64,000 nt of DNA from JAVBQJ01 sp031549115 (lineage in GTDB: Bacteria; Verrucomicrobiota; Lentisphaeria; Victivallales; Victivallaceae): contig JAVBQJ010000012.1 in the NCBI GenBank assembly GCA_031549115.1, forward strand, positions 1-64,000. The letters are read 5' to 3'. Under the pieces are notes generated by a model. The model was given only the letters and a program-made list of their open reading frames with translations. It ran no database searches and was not told the origin of the DNA. The stretch's first letter is position 1. Each line of letters starts with the position of its first letter. Positions 15,033 to 23,896 of this stretch are shown piece by piece. The translations under genes and the position numbers were made by a program.

Positions 15033-15515
15033 ATGGAACGTACCGTTTTATATCCGGGCAGTTTTGACCCGTTGACCAATGGTCATCTGGACTTGATCGA
15101 CCGTGCCTGTAAGCTGTTCGACCACGTGATTGTCGGGGTGGCGCACAATGCGGAGAAAAATTCGTTTTTTTCGCCGAACGAACGGGTGGAGCTGATCGAA
15201 CGGTGCGTGGCGCACTACAACAACGTGCGGGTGGTGCACTTCGAAGGGCTGGTGGTGGACGCGGTGATCCGGTACCGGGCGCATGCGCTGTTGCGCGGGT
15301 TGCGGGCGATTTCCGACTTCGAATACGAATTGCAGATGGCATTGATGAACCGGAGTTTGAAGACCGATTGCGAGACGATTTTCATGACGCCGACGCCGAA
15401 GAATTCGTTTGTGAGCTCGCGGGTGGTGAAAGAGGTGGCGAGCCTGGGCGGCCGCTTCGAACAATTCATCCCCGCCCCCATCGCCGAAGCCATCAAAGCC
15501 AAATTAAAAAAATAA
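15033..15515 (+). CDS. coaD: Phosphopantetheine adenylyltransferase
   Basis: 160 residues starting MERTVLYPGSFDPLTNGH, with the TxGH nucleotidyltransferase motif; GGGAGG at 15018-15023 lies 9 bases before this ATG, which decides it over an ATG nine bases earlier. Later motifs LRAISDFEYELQMALMNR and TPKNSFVSSRVVKEVASLGG are typical of CoaD. It catalyses the penultimate step of coenzyme A synthesis. Its lysine-rich C-terminus runs directly into the A-rich start of a structured repeat. Confidence 0.96.
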   Translation: MERTVLYPGSFDPLTNGHLDLIDRACKLFDHVIVGVAHNAEKNSFFSPNERVELIERCVAHYNNVRVVHFEGLVVDAVIRYRAHALLRGLRAISDFEYELQMALMNRSLKTDCETIFMTPTPKNSFVSSRVVKEVASLGGRFEQFIPAPIAEAIKAKLKK

Positions 15516-15832
15516 AAAAAGATTAAATAAATTCAAATAGAGCCGATGGCGAAGCCGAAACCGAGGGGCTTGTCCCCGAGGGGGAAGAGCAAGTCCGTAG
15601 GACGTAGCGAGCGAAGCGGCGGTTTTGCACTCCGTCATACGGAGGCGCGGTCCAGCGGCGAATACGCTGGTCGCCCCAGGCGCGCAGCGCCTCGAAAGGG
15701 GCGAAATCCAGGTAAGGATCGCCGGGAGGCGATCCGGATCCTCCCGAGGTAGCGATGGTGGAGATCGGATTGGAAGCGTGAGCGACAATCCGATCTACAC
15801 ACGGAGCGAACGAGGCGCCGCACCGGCGGCGG
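15516..15832 (+). repeat. Structured intergenic repeat, copy 3
   Basis: Begins with an A-rich tract at the coaD stop and ends with the CGCCGCACCGGCGGCG hairpin before yceD; both genes run in the same direction. It carries an extra 5' module (GATGGCGAAGCCGAAACC, then a CTTGTCCCCGAGGGG-type hairpin) that it shares with copies 5 and 6. Then follow CTCCG/CGGAG, CCAGCG/CGCTGG, CGCCCC/GGGGCG enclosing GGCGC/GCGCC, GGATCGCC/GGCGATCC, GATCGGATTG/CAATCCGATC and the terminal hairpin. The GGATCGCC/GGCGATCC stem differs in the other copies. Confidence 0.85.
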
Positions 15833-15895
15833 ACACAAAACCGCAATTCCTGCCCGGACACAAAAACATCATATTATTTAAGGAATACACGACAG

Positions 15896-16363
15896 ATGAT
15901 CAAATTTTCGGTAGCACTGCTGGAAAAGCAGGATATTGACTTGGAGGGGACCGAACCGGCGGAGTTTCTGGAGCTGGGGGAGGAAAATTTTTTCCGGCTC
16001 CCGAACCCGGTGCGCTACCGGCTGCGCGTATCGAAGGTGTCGGGCGGCGCATTGGTAACCGGAAGCGTGGCGACCGAGGTGGAGGGTGAATGCGGACGCT
16101 GCCTGACGCCGGTGGCGGAAACGGTGACGAATGCGGATATCCACCTGTTTTACGAACTGACGACGGAGCAGGAGCTCGACATCACCGAAGACGTGCGCAC
16201 GGAAATGGTGATCGAACTGCCGATGAACCTGTTGTGCTCGGAAGACTGCACCGGCTTGTGCCCGGGATGCGGCGTGAACCTGAATATCGGCAAATGCCGC
16301 TGCAAGCCGGAAGCGCCGGACAGCCCCGCCTGGGGCGCCCTCGACGGCCTGAACCTGAAATAA
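15896..16363 (+). CDS. YceD/DUF177-family protein
   Basis: 155 residues. VEGECGRCLTPV near residue 60 and the C-terminal LLCSEDCTGLCPGCGVNLN form the paired-cysteine signature of the YceD (DUF177) family. The family is linked to ribosomal RNA and large-subunit biology and is usually encoded directly upstream of rpmF (L32). Here a strong terminator follows at once and no rpmF is present, so the usual yceD-rpmF pairing is broken. A structured repeat occupies its upstream region. Confidence 0.88.
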   Translation: MIKFSVALLEKQDIDLEGTEPAEFLELGEENFFRLPNPVRYRLRVSKVSGGALVTGSVATEVEGECGRCLTPVAETVTNADIHLFYELTTEQELDITEDVRTEMVIELPMNLLCSEDCTGLCPGCGVNLNIGKCRCKPEAPDSPAWGALDGLNLK

Positions 16364-16369
16364 AACCGC

Positions 16370-16408
16370 CGGAGCGTTTGCCGCAGCTGCAAACGCTCCG
16401 ATTTTTTG
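16370..16408 (+). terminator. Rho-independent terminator of yceD
   Basis: CGGAGCGTTTGC (16370-16381) pairs with GCAAACGCTCCG (16389-16400), followed by ATTTTTTG. It lies between converging genes. Confidence 0.88.
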
Positions 16409-16409
16409 T

Positions 16410-18734
16410 TTACTCCTTTAATTCCGCGATAATGCGGTCGCGGCTTTCGGGGCGGGCCAATACCACCATATCCACCGAAATGGTATTGGGGCTGATCGAG
16501 CCGGCGACCCAGACCGGGCCGGTAAAACGGGCGTGAAACCAGAGGTCCCAGCAGTTGTCTTCGCTGTTTTCCGCATTGGGAATGGCATACGCCTGCGAAA
16601 GGTTGATTTGCAGATGCCAGCGGTGAGCGGTGAAGATGCAGTTGCTGCCCAGCATGACATCGGAGATGCGGTACCAGTGATACTGTTCATCCGTCGGCGC
16701 AACCTCCAGCTCTTCACCGCCTTTGACCGCGAAATCGTAGGTGCCGAAGAGATTGCCGTCGCCGGGTACCTGGTTGGGGTGGACCGACAGCAGCGTCTTT
16801 CCGGGAATGGAATCCGGGTCGTCGGCCACGGAGCACTGGTATTCCGCACCGGGATCGTGCTGATGCGGATAGCCGAAAACATACCGGGGCTCGATGGAGC
16901 GAAACGGTTCGGGCGGAACCAGGTTGGCTACGAGAACCTCGAACTTCCGGTCGAATTGCTGCCGCAGATAGCCGGGATTGGCGCAGGGAGTTCGATCCAG
17001 GAACTCCAGAACGTTGTTTTTCAGCTGGTCCCGGACCGAATCGACGGCAATGCCGTGTTCCCGGAACAACGGTTCGGTTTCCTGCCGCCAGTAGACGATC
17101 TGCCAGAACAGCGGAATCGTCTCGGCGCGAACCCGGAGCCGCTGTTCGGGCGTCTGCGCCGCCTCTTCCGCCGCTTTGAGCAGAAGATAATTGTCCAGCA
17201 TGAACTGCGCCGAAAGGTAACGCCAGCGGCGTTCGTGCGCATAGCCGGGGGTGAGGTCTGCCGCCGCCCCTGCCCGCAGATGATCCAGATAGCGGGTCAT
17301 CAACTCCGCCGCCGGACCGTAATAGCCGGCCATGTACTCCGCGATCAGCTTCCGGTCGTCCAGATCCGGATCGACCATCAGACGCGCCGCCAGGTAGTAT
17401 TGCAGATCGATGAAGTTCTGCGGCGTGATCGGATTTTTTTCGGCTTCGAGAAACAGCGCGACCACGTTGTTGTCGCGGAAACGCCTCAGGTCGGGCGCGA
17501 TGGCGTCCACCATGGTTTCCGGACGTGGCGGATTGAAGAATATCTCCATTCCCATATTCCAGTAATCCCACAGCGCCAGTGCCGCGCCCAGCCGGTTCCA
17601 CCCGGCGATCTCCCGGAATGCCTCTTCGTCCATGGGCCGGTAACAGCTGCCGCCGGCGCAATATTGCAGCAGGACATTGGACTCCGGCCGGGTCAACAGC
17701 GGCGGTTTGGAGGCGAAGCTGTAGGCGAAGGTACGGATGATCAGCTCCGGATATTCCTGCCGGATGGCGGCGGCGATGGGGTTGATGAAGCGCAGCAGCA
17801 ACCCGGCATCGCTGCCCTCCTCCGCCGCGATGGCGCGGCAATCGTCACAATAACACATCGCATTGCCGCCGTCATTTTGCGAAATATCGTAAAATGACGG
17901 CCATTGTTCGGGAGGCAGCTCCGCCCGGTCGCGCCGGATCAGTTCCCGCAGCGACTCCAAGGCGATGGGCACCAGCTCGGGGTTGCTCAAACAGAGCTGG
18001 CCGACATAGGTGGCGGTGGTACGCTTGCCGTTTGGTCCAAGGGTGAAATATTCCGGATGATCGGCGAAATACTTCTCCGGAGGGACGAAGTTATAGAAGT
18101 TGTGGCAGAACGGGGTGTGCCCGGTTTGCTGCAGGAACCGGGCGCGGTAAAGCATGCCTTCGCCGAAAGCCGACGCGCCGTTGATGCGGCTGCGCAGCTT
18201 GAAACGCCAGTAGCGCTCCCGCACCTCGGGCGCCGCCTCCTGTTTGATGTGGGGATATGGACGGTCGTCGTAAATTTCCCGGCCGCGGAACGCCGGTTCG
18301 CCGCGTTCGTCGAGAGACGGAACCCGCCACTCGGGCAAACGGGGAATCACGGTTTCCTCTTCGGTCAGAAAGGCGACGCCCAGCTTCTCCAGAAACGCAT
18401 AGACGCCGTAGAGCGTTCCGGCCGGGCGCCCGCCGGTGATGACGAGGCTCGCTCCGCAGGTACGGAGAATCCACTCCTCGTCGCCGGCCGCCAGGCCGTC
18501 GATCTGGTGCTGCCGGGCAAAAACGGTTTGCCCCAGGTAAAACTCCGGAACCCGCCCGGCCAGTTCGTCCTCCCGGACGAGTTCGAATTCACGTCCGGTG
18601 ATCGCTTCCATGAAGCTTTGCAGCTCCACGGCGGCGGTTTCCTCCAGCGCCGAGGGCGATTCCCCGACGGCGATGATTCCGGCCCAACCGGCAAGCTGGA
18701 AACAGAGTGCGGCCAGGATAAGCAGATGTTTCAT
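16410..18734 (-). CDS. Secreted DUF4838 / GH20-domain-like protein
   Basis: 774 residues. A signal peptide spans residues 1-18 (MKHLLILAALCFQLAGWAG). Residues about 20-120 resemble the alpha-hexosaminidase N-terminal type 2 domain (AVELQSFMEAITGREFEL, later YGVYAFLEKLGVAFLTEEE). The central part has the DUF4838 signature (YDISQNDGGNAMCYCDDC and then a probable TIM-barrel). The C-terminal 200 residues look like an added beta-rich domain. Such proteins are frequent in Lentisphaerota and Bacteroidota glycan loci. The substrate is unknown and glycosidase activity is inferred. It is the third member of a GntR-pseudopilin-DUF4838 set on the same strand, 74 bp after the pseudopilin. Confidence 0.85.
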   Translation of the reverse strand: MKHLLILAALCFQLAGWAGIIAVGESPSALEETAAVELQSFMEAITGREFELVREDELAGRVPEFYLGQTVFARQHQIDGLAAGDEEWILRTCGASLVITGGRPAGTLYGVYAFLEKLGVAFLTEEETVIPRLPEWRVPSLDERGEPAFRGREIYDDRPYPHIKQEAAPEVRERYWRFKLRSRINGASAFGEGMLYRARFLQQTGHTPFCHNFYNFVPPEKYFADHPEYFTLGPNGKRTTATYVGQLCLSNPELVPIALESLRELIRRDRAELPPEQWPSFYDISQNDGGNAMCYCDDCRAIAAEEGSDAGLLLRFINPIAAAIRQEYPELIIRTFAYSFASKPPLLTRPESNVLLQYCAGGSCYRPMDEEAFREIAGWNRLGAALALWDYWNMGMEIFFNPPRPETMVDAIAPDLRRFRDNNVVALFLEAEKNPITPQNFIDLQYYLAARLMVDPDLDDRKLIAEYMAGYYGPAAELMTRYLDHLRAGAAADLTPGYAHERRWRYLSAQFMLDNYLLLKAAEEAAQTPEQRLRVRAETIPLFWQIVYWRQETEPLFREHGIAVDSVRDQLKNNVLEFLDRTPCANPGYLRQQFDRKFEVLVANLVPPEPFRSIEPRYVFGYPHQHDPGAEYQCSVADDPDSIPGKTLLSVHPNQVPGDGNLFGTYDFAVKGGEELEVAPTDEQYHWYRISDVMLGSNCIFTAHRWHLQINLSQAYAIPNAENSEDNCWDLWFHARFTGPVWVAGSISPNTISVDMVVLARPESRDRIIAELKE

Positions 18735-18808
18735 AAATAATAATTTCCTTCGGGTGAGTAAGGCAAATCCGGGAGGCTGGACTGCTTTCCCGGATCTGCC
18801 AAGCAGCT

Positions 18809-19507
18809 TCAGTACTGGAAGAACACGGTCGGCTTCGGATTGTAGAAGTTACTCAGGAAACAGTCGGTAATGTCATCGCCCCGGCTCGGGCTGGGCAATT
18901 GATTTCTCCCGTAAGCGGAGGTGTGCCCATCGACGAAAACAAACGCGCCCCGGTCGTTATGCCGGTACTCCGGCGGCGCGTTCGTGGTGTAATCGATGAA
19001 GGTCCCATACGGATGATCGACCTCCCCCATCAGCAGCAGTTGGGTGGGGTATTCGCACGCGGACAACGCCACCGGATGCCACATGCCGAGGCTATAACCG
19101 TAACTGGTCTGCCCCCAGTCATCCCCCTTGGTCGAATCGACCGTCACATTCAACGCCGCACAACTCAACGGATGGCGCTTGCCGTCCTTTATTTTGGCCG
19201 ACCCGATATGAACATTGATATCGATTCCGGCCGGAAAGAGATAACCGGTCAGAACGCCGCGCTCCGTCGAATCGCTCCAGGCGATTCCGTTTTCGTCGAA
19301 GTATGGCGGCAACAGATCCTTATAGTCTCCGGCGTACATGGTAAACGCCAGCCCGAGCTGTTTGAGATTACTGACGCATTTGCTCAATTGCGCCGCGGCC
19401 CGTGCCTTGGACAAGGCCGGAAGCAACATGCTGGCCAATATAGCGATGATCGCAATCACCACCAACAGCTCTATAAGTGTGAATTTTTTGAGTTTCATCA
19501 TTTTCAA
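18809..19507 (-). CDS. Pseudopilin (prepilin-type leader, H-x9-DG C-terminus)
   Basis: 232 residues. A short basic leader is followed by FTLIELLVVIAIIAILASML, the type IV prepilin cleavage site (before or at Phe) and hydrophobic helix, with Glu5. The C-terminal RHNDRGAFVFVDGH is the H-x9-DG tail of the DUF1559-like group common in Planctomycetes and Lentisphaerota. It would be cleaved and N-methylated by a prepilin peptidase and assembled on the inner membrane or in a pseudopilus; no such machinery is in this window. It lies between a GntR regulator and a secreted DUF4838 protein. Confidence 0.9.
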   Translation of the reverse strand: MKMMKLKKFTLIELLVVIAIIAILASMLLPALSKARAAAQLSKCVSNLKQLGLAFTMYAGDYKDLLPPYFDENGIAWSDSTERGVLTGYLFPAGIDINVHIGSAKIKDGKRHPLSCAALNVTVDSTKGDDWGQTSYGYSLGMWHPVALSACEYPTQLLLMGEVDHPYGTFIDYTTNAPPEYRHNDRGAFVFVDGHTSAYGRNQLPSPSRGDDITDCFLSNFYNPKPTVFFQY

Positions 19508-19649
19508 GTCCTTTCCTGACGGGTTGTTTCATTGTCCGTATCTCTGTCGTTCCGGTAAGCCATGGGTATAGTTTGATGCTCCTTTCCAATTTGCCGGTTG
19601 CATTTCCCCCGAGCTCCCCGCAACTCGCAATTTATCCACTGCGCCGCAC

Positions 19650-20777
19650 TCAAATGGTATCGCCGTAGACCAGTTCGGCGCCGACTTCATACTGTTCCTT
19701 GCGTTCGCACCAGGGGTTGTGAATGAACTTGAGCAGCAGTTTTACCGCCTCGCGCCCGATGGCATCGGTATTGATCCGTACCGACGTGATGGTCCGGCCA
19801 TCCGGAAGCGTGATCGGGCTGCCGTAAAAACCGCAGAGGCCATAATCACGGCCCGCCTCGCAATCCCGGGCCGCCAGCCGCTTGTACAACTCCAGCGCCA
19901 GCAGATCGCTCGGCGCCAGAATCAGCGGCTTGGCGGAAGCCGGCAAACGCTTTAAAGCCGTATGCAACTTCTGGTGATAAGCGTCAAACGGCCCCTCCCA
20001 GTCGCTGAGCCAGTGCATTTGAAACCGTTTGCCGTACTCCTCCTGCGCCATCAGCTGCTCCAACGCGAGAAAGCGTTTGTGATCGTTGAAGAAGCGCTTG
20101 GCGGCGGTTCCGCAAAAGAATATGTCGGTATAATTTTTTCCCGAAGCCGCGTCCAGCAGCAACTTGATCCCCGAATGGTTCGGTATGGCAATGGAACCGA
20201 CCGGCAACTCGCTGGAGCGGTTGACCACGACGACCGGGACATCGGACTTCGAGAGAAACTCCGCCAGTATCCGATCGGAAACCCGCTCGTCGACCAGCAA
20301 ACCGCAGCAGCGCCGGGCAATCGCCAGCATCTGGCGCAGGATCTCGTCGGATTCCGCGTATTCCCCGGAGGAGTCGGGCTGGCAGTAGTTGAATACATTG
20401 CTGAAGTGCGAACGCAGAATATCCATACGGGAGGCGAAAAGCTCATTCTCGATGGATTGGTTGATCTGATTGAAGTAATTGTCCGGGGCATTCCAGTAGG
20501 CACGCAGAAATACGCCGATGGTGGTGACGCGGGAACTCAACGCGAATTCCTCCTGCAGCTTCCGGGTGGGCGCAACGCGATACCCCCGTCCGTGACGCTG
20601 GATCACCCCCGCCGCATTCAATTCCTTCAGGCTGTGCCGTACGGTGATATGACTGACCTGATAGTGACGGCAGAGCTGCCGTACCGGCGGCAACGGAGCG
20701 GAAGCCGACAACTCTCCGGTGCGCAGGCGCTCCCGGATATCGTTGATGATGTTTTCATAAAGCAATTTTCGGTCCAT
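19650..20777 (-). CDS. GntR-type regulator with LacI-like ligand domain
   Basis: 375 residues. Residues about 5-70 are a GntR winged helix (LRTGELSASAPLPPVRQLCRHYQVSHITVRHSLKEL, then GVIQRHGRGYRV). Residues about 85-370 resemble a periplasmic-binding-protein fold used by LacI and AraR-type regulators (TTIGVFLR, LLVDERV, LILAPSDLLALELYKRL). A carbohydrate-responsive regulator is likely, controlling the pseudopilin and DUF4838 genes downstream on the same strand. Its promoter overlaps an inverted repeat. Confidence 0.9.
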   Translation of the reverse strand: MDRKLLYENIINDIRERLRTGELSASAPLPPVRQLCRHYQVSHITVRHSLKELNAAGVIQRHGRGYRVAPTRKLQEEFALSSRVTTIGVFLRAYWNAPDNYFNQINQSIENELFASRMDILRSHFSNVFNYCQPDSSGEYAESDEILRQMLAIARRCCGLLVDERVSDRILAEFLSKSDVPVVVVNRSSELPVGSIAIPNHSGIKLLLDAASGKNYTDIFFCGTAAKRFFNDHKRFLALEQLMAQEEYGKRFQMHWLSDWEGPFDAYHQKLHTALKRLPASAKPLILAPSDLLALELYKRLAARDCEAGRDYGLCGFYGSPITLPDGRTITSVRINTDAIGREAVKLLLKFIHNPWCERKEQYEVGAELVYGDTI

Positions 20778-20804
20778 ACGGTTCCATCCTTCGGTTCTGC
20801 AAAT

Positions 20805-20833
20805 AGTATAAACAAAAAAGGAACCGCTGTCAA
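20805..20833 (-). promoter_or_regulatory. Promoter of the GntR-type regulator, with overlapping inverted repeat
   Basis: On the minus strand TTGACA (20828-20833), 17-base spacer, TATACT (20805-20810). AACCGC/GCGGTT arms (about 20822-20846) flank the -35 box and could be an autoregulatory site. Confidence 0.65.
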
Positions 20834-20979
20834 TAGAAAAGCGGTTATTTTCTCATTCTTTGCCGAAAAACAGAAAAGACTAATATTAGGGTAATATGCC
20901 GAATGGAGCCGAAAAGCTTATGGATATATGATGAATGCGGGAAATTGATAAGCGGCATTGACAATTGCGCCGCCGCCTT

Positions 20980-22677
20980 TCAGCGCCGTTTGAACGCGGT
21001 GAAGAGCCGGTTGCCCATTTCGCCGTCGGCGATTTTCGTAAATGCGGCGGCAAATCCGGGCGACTCCGCCAGACGGTTGTATTCTCCCGTGCGGGCAAGC
21101 ACCACCGCTCCGGCGGGCACCTGGAACACAGCCGCGCTGTCGCCGCGCCACGGGTACATTTGCGCCCATACGCCGGCAAACTTGCCCGGCGCGTCCGACA
21201 GGTAATAGATGCCGCCGCGCCGCTCCACCGGGCAGTTCCAGATGTATTTCAAGTCGTCGTGATCCGGATTGATGTTGCAGAAATACAGTTCTCCGCTCCG
21301 GGCCGCTTCCACCTCCGCCACAAACGCCGCCGAACCTTGTTTTATCGCCGCGGCGGGCATCAACACCACTCCGGTCAACAGCAGCATCCCGACTCCGGTT
21401 CCGGCCAGATTCCGGAACAGTTCATTCCCGTCCGAAACTTTGAACCTCCAATACACAACCATTGTCAAAACCGCCACGACCAAACCGCCCGGCCACGGGA
21501 ATCCGCCGCGCAACGGCGGCACCAACGCCGCCACCGCGGCAAACAGCGCCACGCCCGCCGGAAGCACAACCGCCGCAAACCGGGCCGCCAGGCCCAGCAA
21601 CCGCTCCAGCCAGACTCCGAAGCGGTACTCCGAAACGAAAACCACGCCGTACCCGGCCGCCAGCGCCAGCGCGGGCAGAACCAGAGCCATATAGCGCAGA
21701 TGGCGGCTTCCGGCCGGACTGAGCAGCAGCAACGGGACCAATATCCAGAACAGCAGCAGCCGCAAAAACGCCGTTCGATCGTCTCCGGTGGCGCGGCGCA
21801 AATCCAGTTTACGCCAGTTGAACGCCAACACCGCCGCCGCCACCGGATAGACCGGCGCGAACGAGCCGAACGCGTCGGCGAAATAATACCAGAAAAATGT
21901 GTTGCTGGCGGCAAAACGGCTGGACACCTGCCACTTCCAGGCGCACTCCAGCAGTTCCCGCCCCCCCTGGAGCCAGATCAACCCGATGACGCCGCCGAAG
22001 CATAAAACCGCCAGAAGCGCTCCGGTGACTCCCCAACCGATCATCCGCTTCCAGGCCGATGCCGAAATCAGATAGCCGGCCAATGCCGCTCCCGCCACCG
22101 CCAACCCCAGAGGACCGCGAATGGCGAAGGCAAACATCAACAGCAACAGTATAAGCAAATTATGACGCTTCCCCCCGAGGCGGTCGGCCCGGAAAAGCAA
22201 ATATTGAACCGTCAGCACCGCCGCCGCCACCGGAATATCGATGTTGAATTCACGACAGAGCCATACGAACTCCACCGTCAACGCCAGGAATACAACGGCA
22301 CAAAGCCCCAACCGGCATTTTATCCGCTCCCCGAAACGGTAGGTAAGTGCGAAAATATAGGCCCCCAGCAGCAGGGTGGGCAGCGCCAGGGTCCACATAT
22401 TCACCCAGCGTCCGCCCATGGAGGCAAGATAGGAAAAGACGACATACGTGGAAAGGTAATCGGCATACGGTCCGCCGTTGATCGTCGGGAAGCAGCCGAT
22501 CGGATGCGCCGCCATGTCCTGCGTCATCAACGCAAAGCGAATGTTGATCTGCGTAACCTCCGTCCCCCACACGCCGAGCGACAGCAGAATAAACACCACG
22601 GCGAACACCAGAACCGTTTGCCCGTTCAACGAATAAAAATATTTTTTCACCATGCCGTCTTTCCGCATAATCCCCAA
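20980..22677 (-). CDS. Polytopic membrane glycosyltransferase of the ArnT/PMT (GT39/GT83) type
   Basis: 565 residues with about 11-13 hydrophobic helices. The first extracytoplasmic loop after helix 1 has EVTQINIRFALMTQDM, close to the (D/E)xEARY-type catalytic loop of ArnT/PMT enzymes. CREFNIDIPVAA and WYYFADAFGSFAPVYP are also typical of that superfamily. The C-terminal about 130 residues are soluble and probably extracytoplasmic. It would transfer a sugar from a polyprenyl-phosphate donor to lipid or protein; the acceptor is unknown. Alternative starts within the first 10 residues are possible. It is divergent from the radical SAM gene. Confidence 0.75.
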   Translation of the reverse strand: MGIMRKDGMVKKYFYSLNGQTVLVFAVVFILLSLGVWGTEVTQINIRFALMTQDMAAHPIGCFPTINGGPYADYLSTYVVFSYLASMGGRWVNMWTLALPTLLLGAYIFALTYRFGERIKCRLGLCAVVFLALTVEFVWLCREFNIDIPVAAAVLTVQYLLFRADRLGGKRHNLLILLLLMFAFAIRGPLGLAVAGAALAGYLISASAWKRMIGWGVTGALLAVLCFGGVIGLIWLQGGRELLECAWKWQVSSRFAASNTFFWYYFADAFGSFAPVYPVAAAVLAFNWRKLDLRRATGDDRTAFLRLLLFWILVPLLLLSPAGSRHLRYMALVLPALALAAGYGVVFVSEYRFGVWLERLLGLAARFAAVVLPAGVALFAAVAALVPPLRGGFPWPGGLVVAVLTMVVYWRFKVSDGNELFRNLAGTGVGMLLLTGVVLMPAAAIKQGSAAFVAEVEAARSGELYFCNINPDHDDLKYIWNCPVERRGGIYYLSDAPGKFAGVWAQMYPWRGDSAAVFQVPAGAVVLARTGEYNRLAESPGFAAAFTKIADGEMGNRLFTAFKRR

Positions 22678-22831
22678 TGAGCGTGACCAAATTACAATCG
22701 CGTGTGTAGAATACCACGCAAGCAGCGAAAAATCAATTCCGCCAATTTATTTTTTTATGATTTTTTTCCGACTTGCGCAATGCCCGGGTAACCGCGGCGA
22801 AAAATTCCGGCAAAGAAAAATATTTCCCGAA

Positions 22832-22860
22832 TGGACAAAACGGCAATTCGGTGCTAATTT
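22832..22860 (+). promoter_or_regulatory. Putative promoter for the radical SAM operon
   Basis: TGGACA (22832-22837), 17-base spacer, TAATTT (22855-22860), about 70 bases before the ATG. The divergent gap 22678-22930 shows no other feature. Confidence 0.4.
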
Positions 22861-22930
22861 TATCGTATCTGTTTGTTTCTTTTCGGAAAGAAGCGCAGAC
22901 GCAAGACTACTTGAGGGAGAGAAAAATAAT

Positions 22931-23896
22931 ATGACCCGTTCGTATGTATTCGGCCCGGTGGCCTCGCGGCGGCTGGGCCGCTCGCTGGGGATCGACTTGA
23001 CCCGGCATAAAACCTGTTCGCTGGACTGCGTGTACTGCGAAGCCGGAAGCACCACCGATCTGACCAATCACCCGGCGGAACTCGTGCCGGTCGACGAAGT
23101 GATCGCCCAGCTCGACGCGGTGCTGGCGACAAAACCGGAGTTGGATTATGTGACCTTTTCCGGCTCGGGCGAACCGACCCTGAATTCACGGATCGGCGAT
23201 GTGGTGCAATTCGTCAAAACCAAATACCCGCAATACCGGCTGTGCCTGTTGACCAACGCGGTGCGGCTGAACGACCCGGAGCTGACCCAGGCGATCGCCG
23301 GCGTGGATCTGGTGATCCCATCGCTGGACGCATCGTGCGACGAGGAATTCCAGCGCATCAACCGTCCCGCCGCCGGCGTGACCTTCGACGGCCTGATGCA
23401 GGGACTTATCGATTTTTCCACCCGTTATTCCGTGCGGATGTGGCTGGAGCTTTTCATCGTTCCCGGCGTCAACGACAGCGACGCCGCCATCGCCCGCTTC
23501 GTCGACTGGATCCGGCAAATCCGGCCGGAACTGGTGCAGCTGAATACCTTGGACCGCCCCGGGCCGGTGGATTGGGTCAAACCGGCGCCGAAGGAAACCA
23601 TCCAGCGCTTCATCCGCGCCATCGAGCCGGTGGTTCCGGTCGAAGCGGTCGGGCGCTTCCGCTACCGGACCCATACCGGAGGGCAGCTGGAGGGGCATGA
23701 GGCGGAGGCCAGCGCCCGGATTCTGAATCTGGCTTCGCGGCGTCCGGCGACGGCGCCGGATTTCTCCACCGCGTTGGACGTCCCGGTAGCGGAGGTGGAA
23801 ATACTGCTGGAAAAGATGGTCAAGGCCGGATTGCTGCAATCCGAACGGCAGGAACGCGGTGTATTCTTCTGCGTGCCGGAGGCGGTGAAACTGTGA
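22931..23896 (+). CDS. Radical SAM protein
   Basis: 321 residues from ATG at 22931 behind GAGGGAG. The cluster motif is CSLDCVYCEAG (C-x3-C-x2-C near residues 31-38). FSGSGEPTLN is the SAM-binding GGE-like segment and LLTNAVRL follows. The N-terminal YVFGPVASRRLGRSLGID is typical of a widespread uncharacterised radical SAM group sometimes annotated as wyosine or pyruvate-formate-lyase-activating-like. The last about 70 residues look like a small winged helix (VAEVEILLEKMVKAGLLQ). The substrate is unknown. Its stop overlaps the next start as GTGA, implying translational coupling to the membrane protein. Confidence 0.88.
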   Translation: MTRSYVFGPVASRRLGRSLGIDLTRHKTCSLDCVYCEAGSTTDLTNHPAELVPVDEVIAQLDAVLATKPELDYVTFSGSGEPTLNSRIGDVVQFVKTKYPQYRLCLLTNAVRLNDPELTQAIAGVDLVIPSLDASCDEEFQRINRPAAGVTFDGLMQGLIDFSTRYSVRMWLELFIVPGVNDSDAAIARFVDWIRQIRPELVQLNTLDRPGPVDWVKPAPKETIQRFIRAIEPVVPVEAVGRFRYRTHTGGQLEGHEAEASARILNLASRRPATAPDFSTALDVPVAEVEILLEKMVKAGLLQSERQERGVFFCVPEAVKL

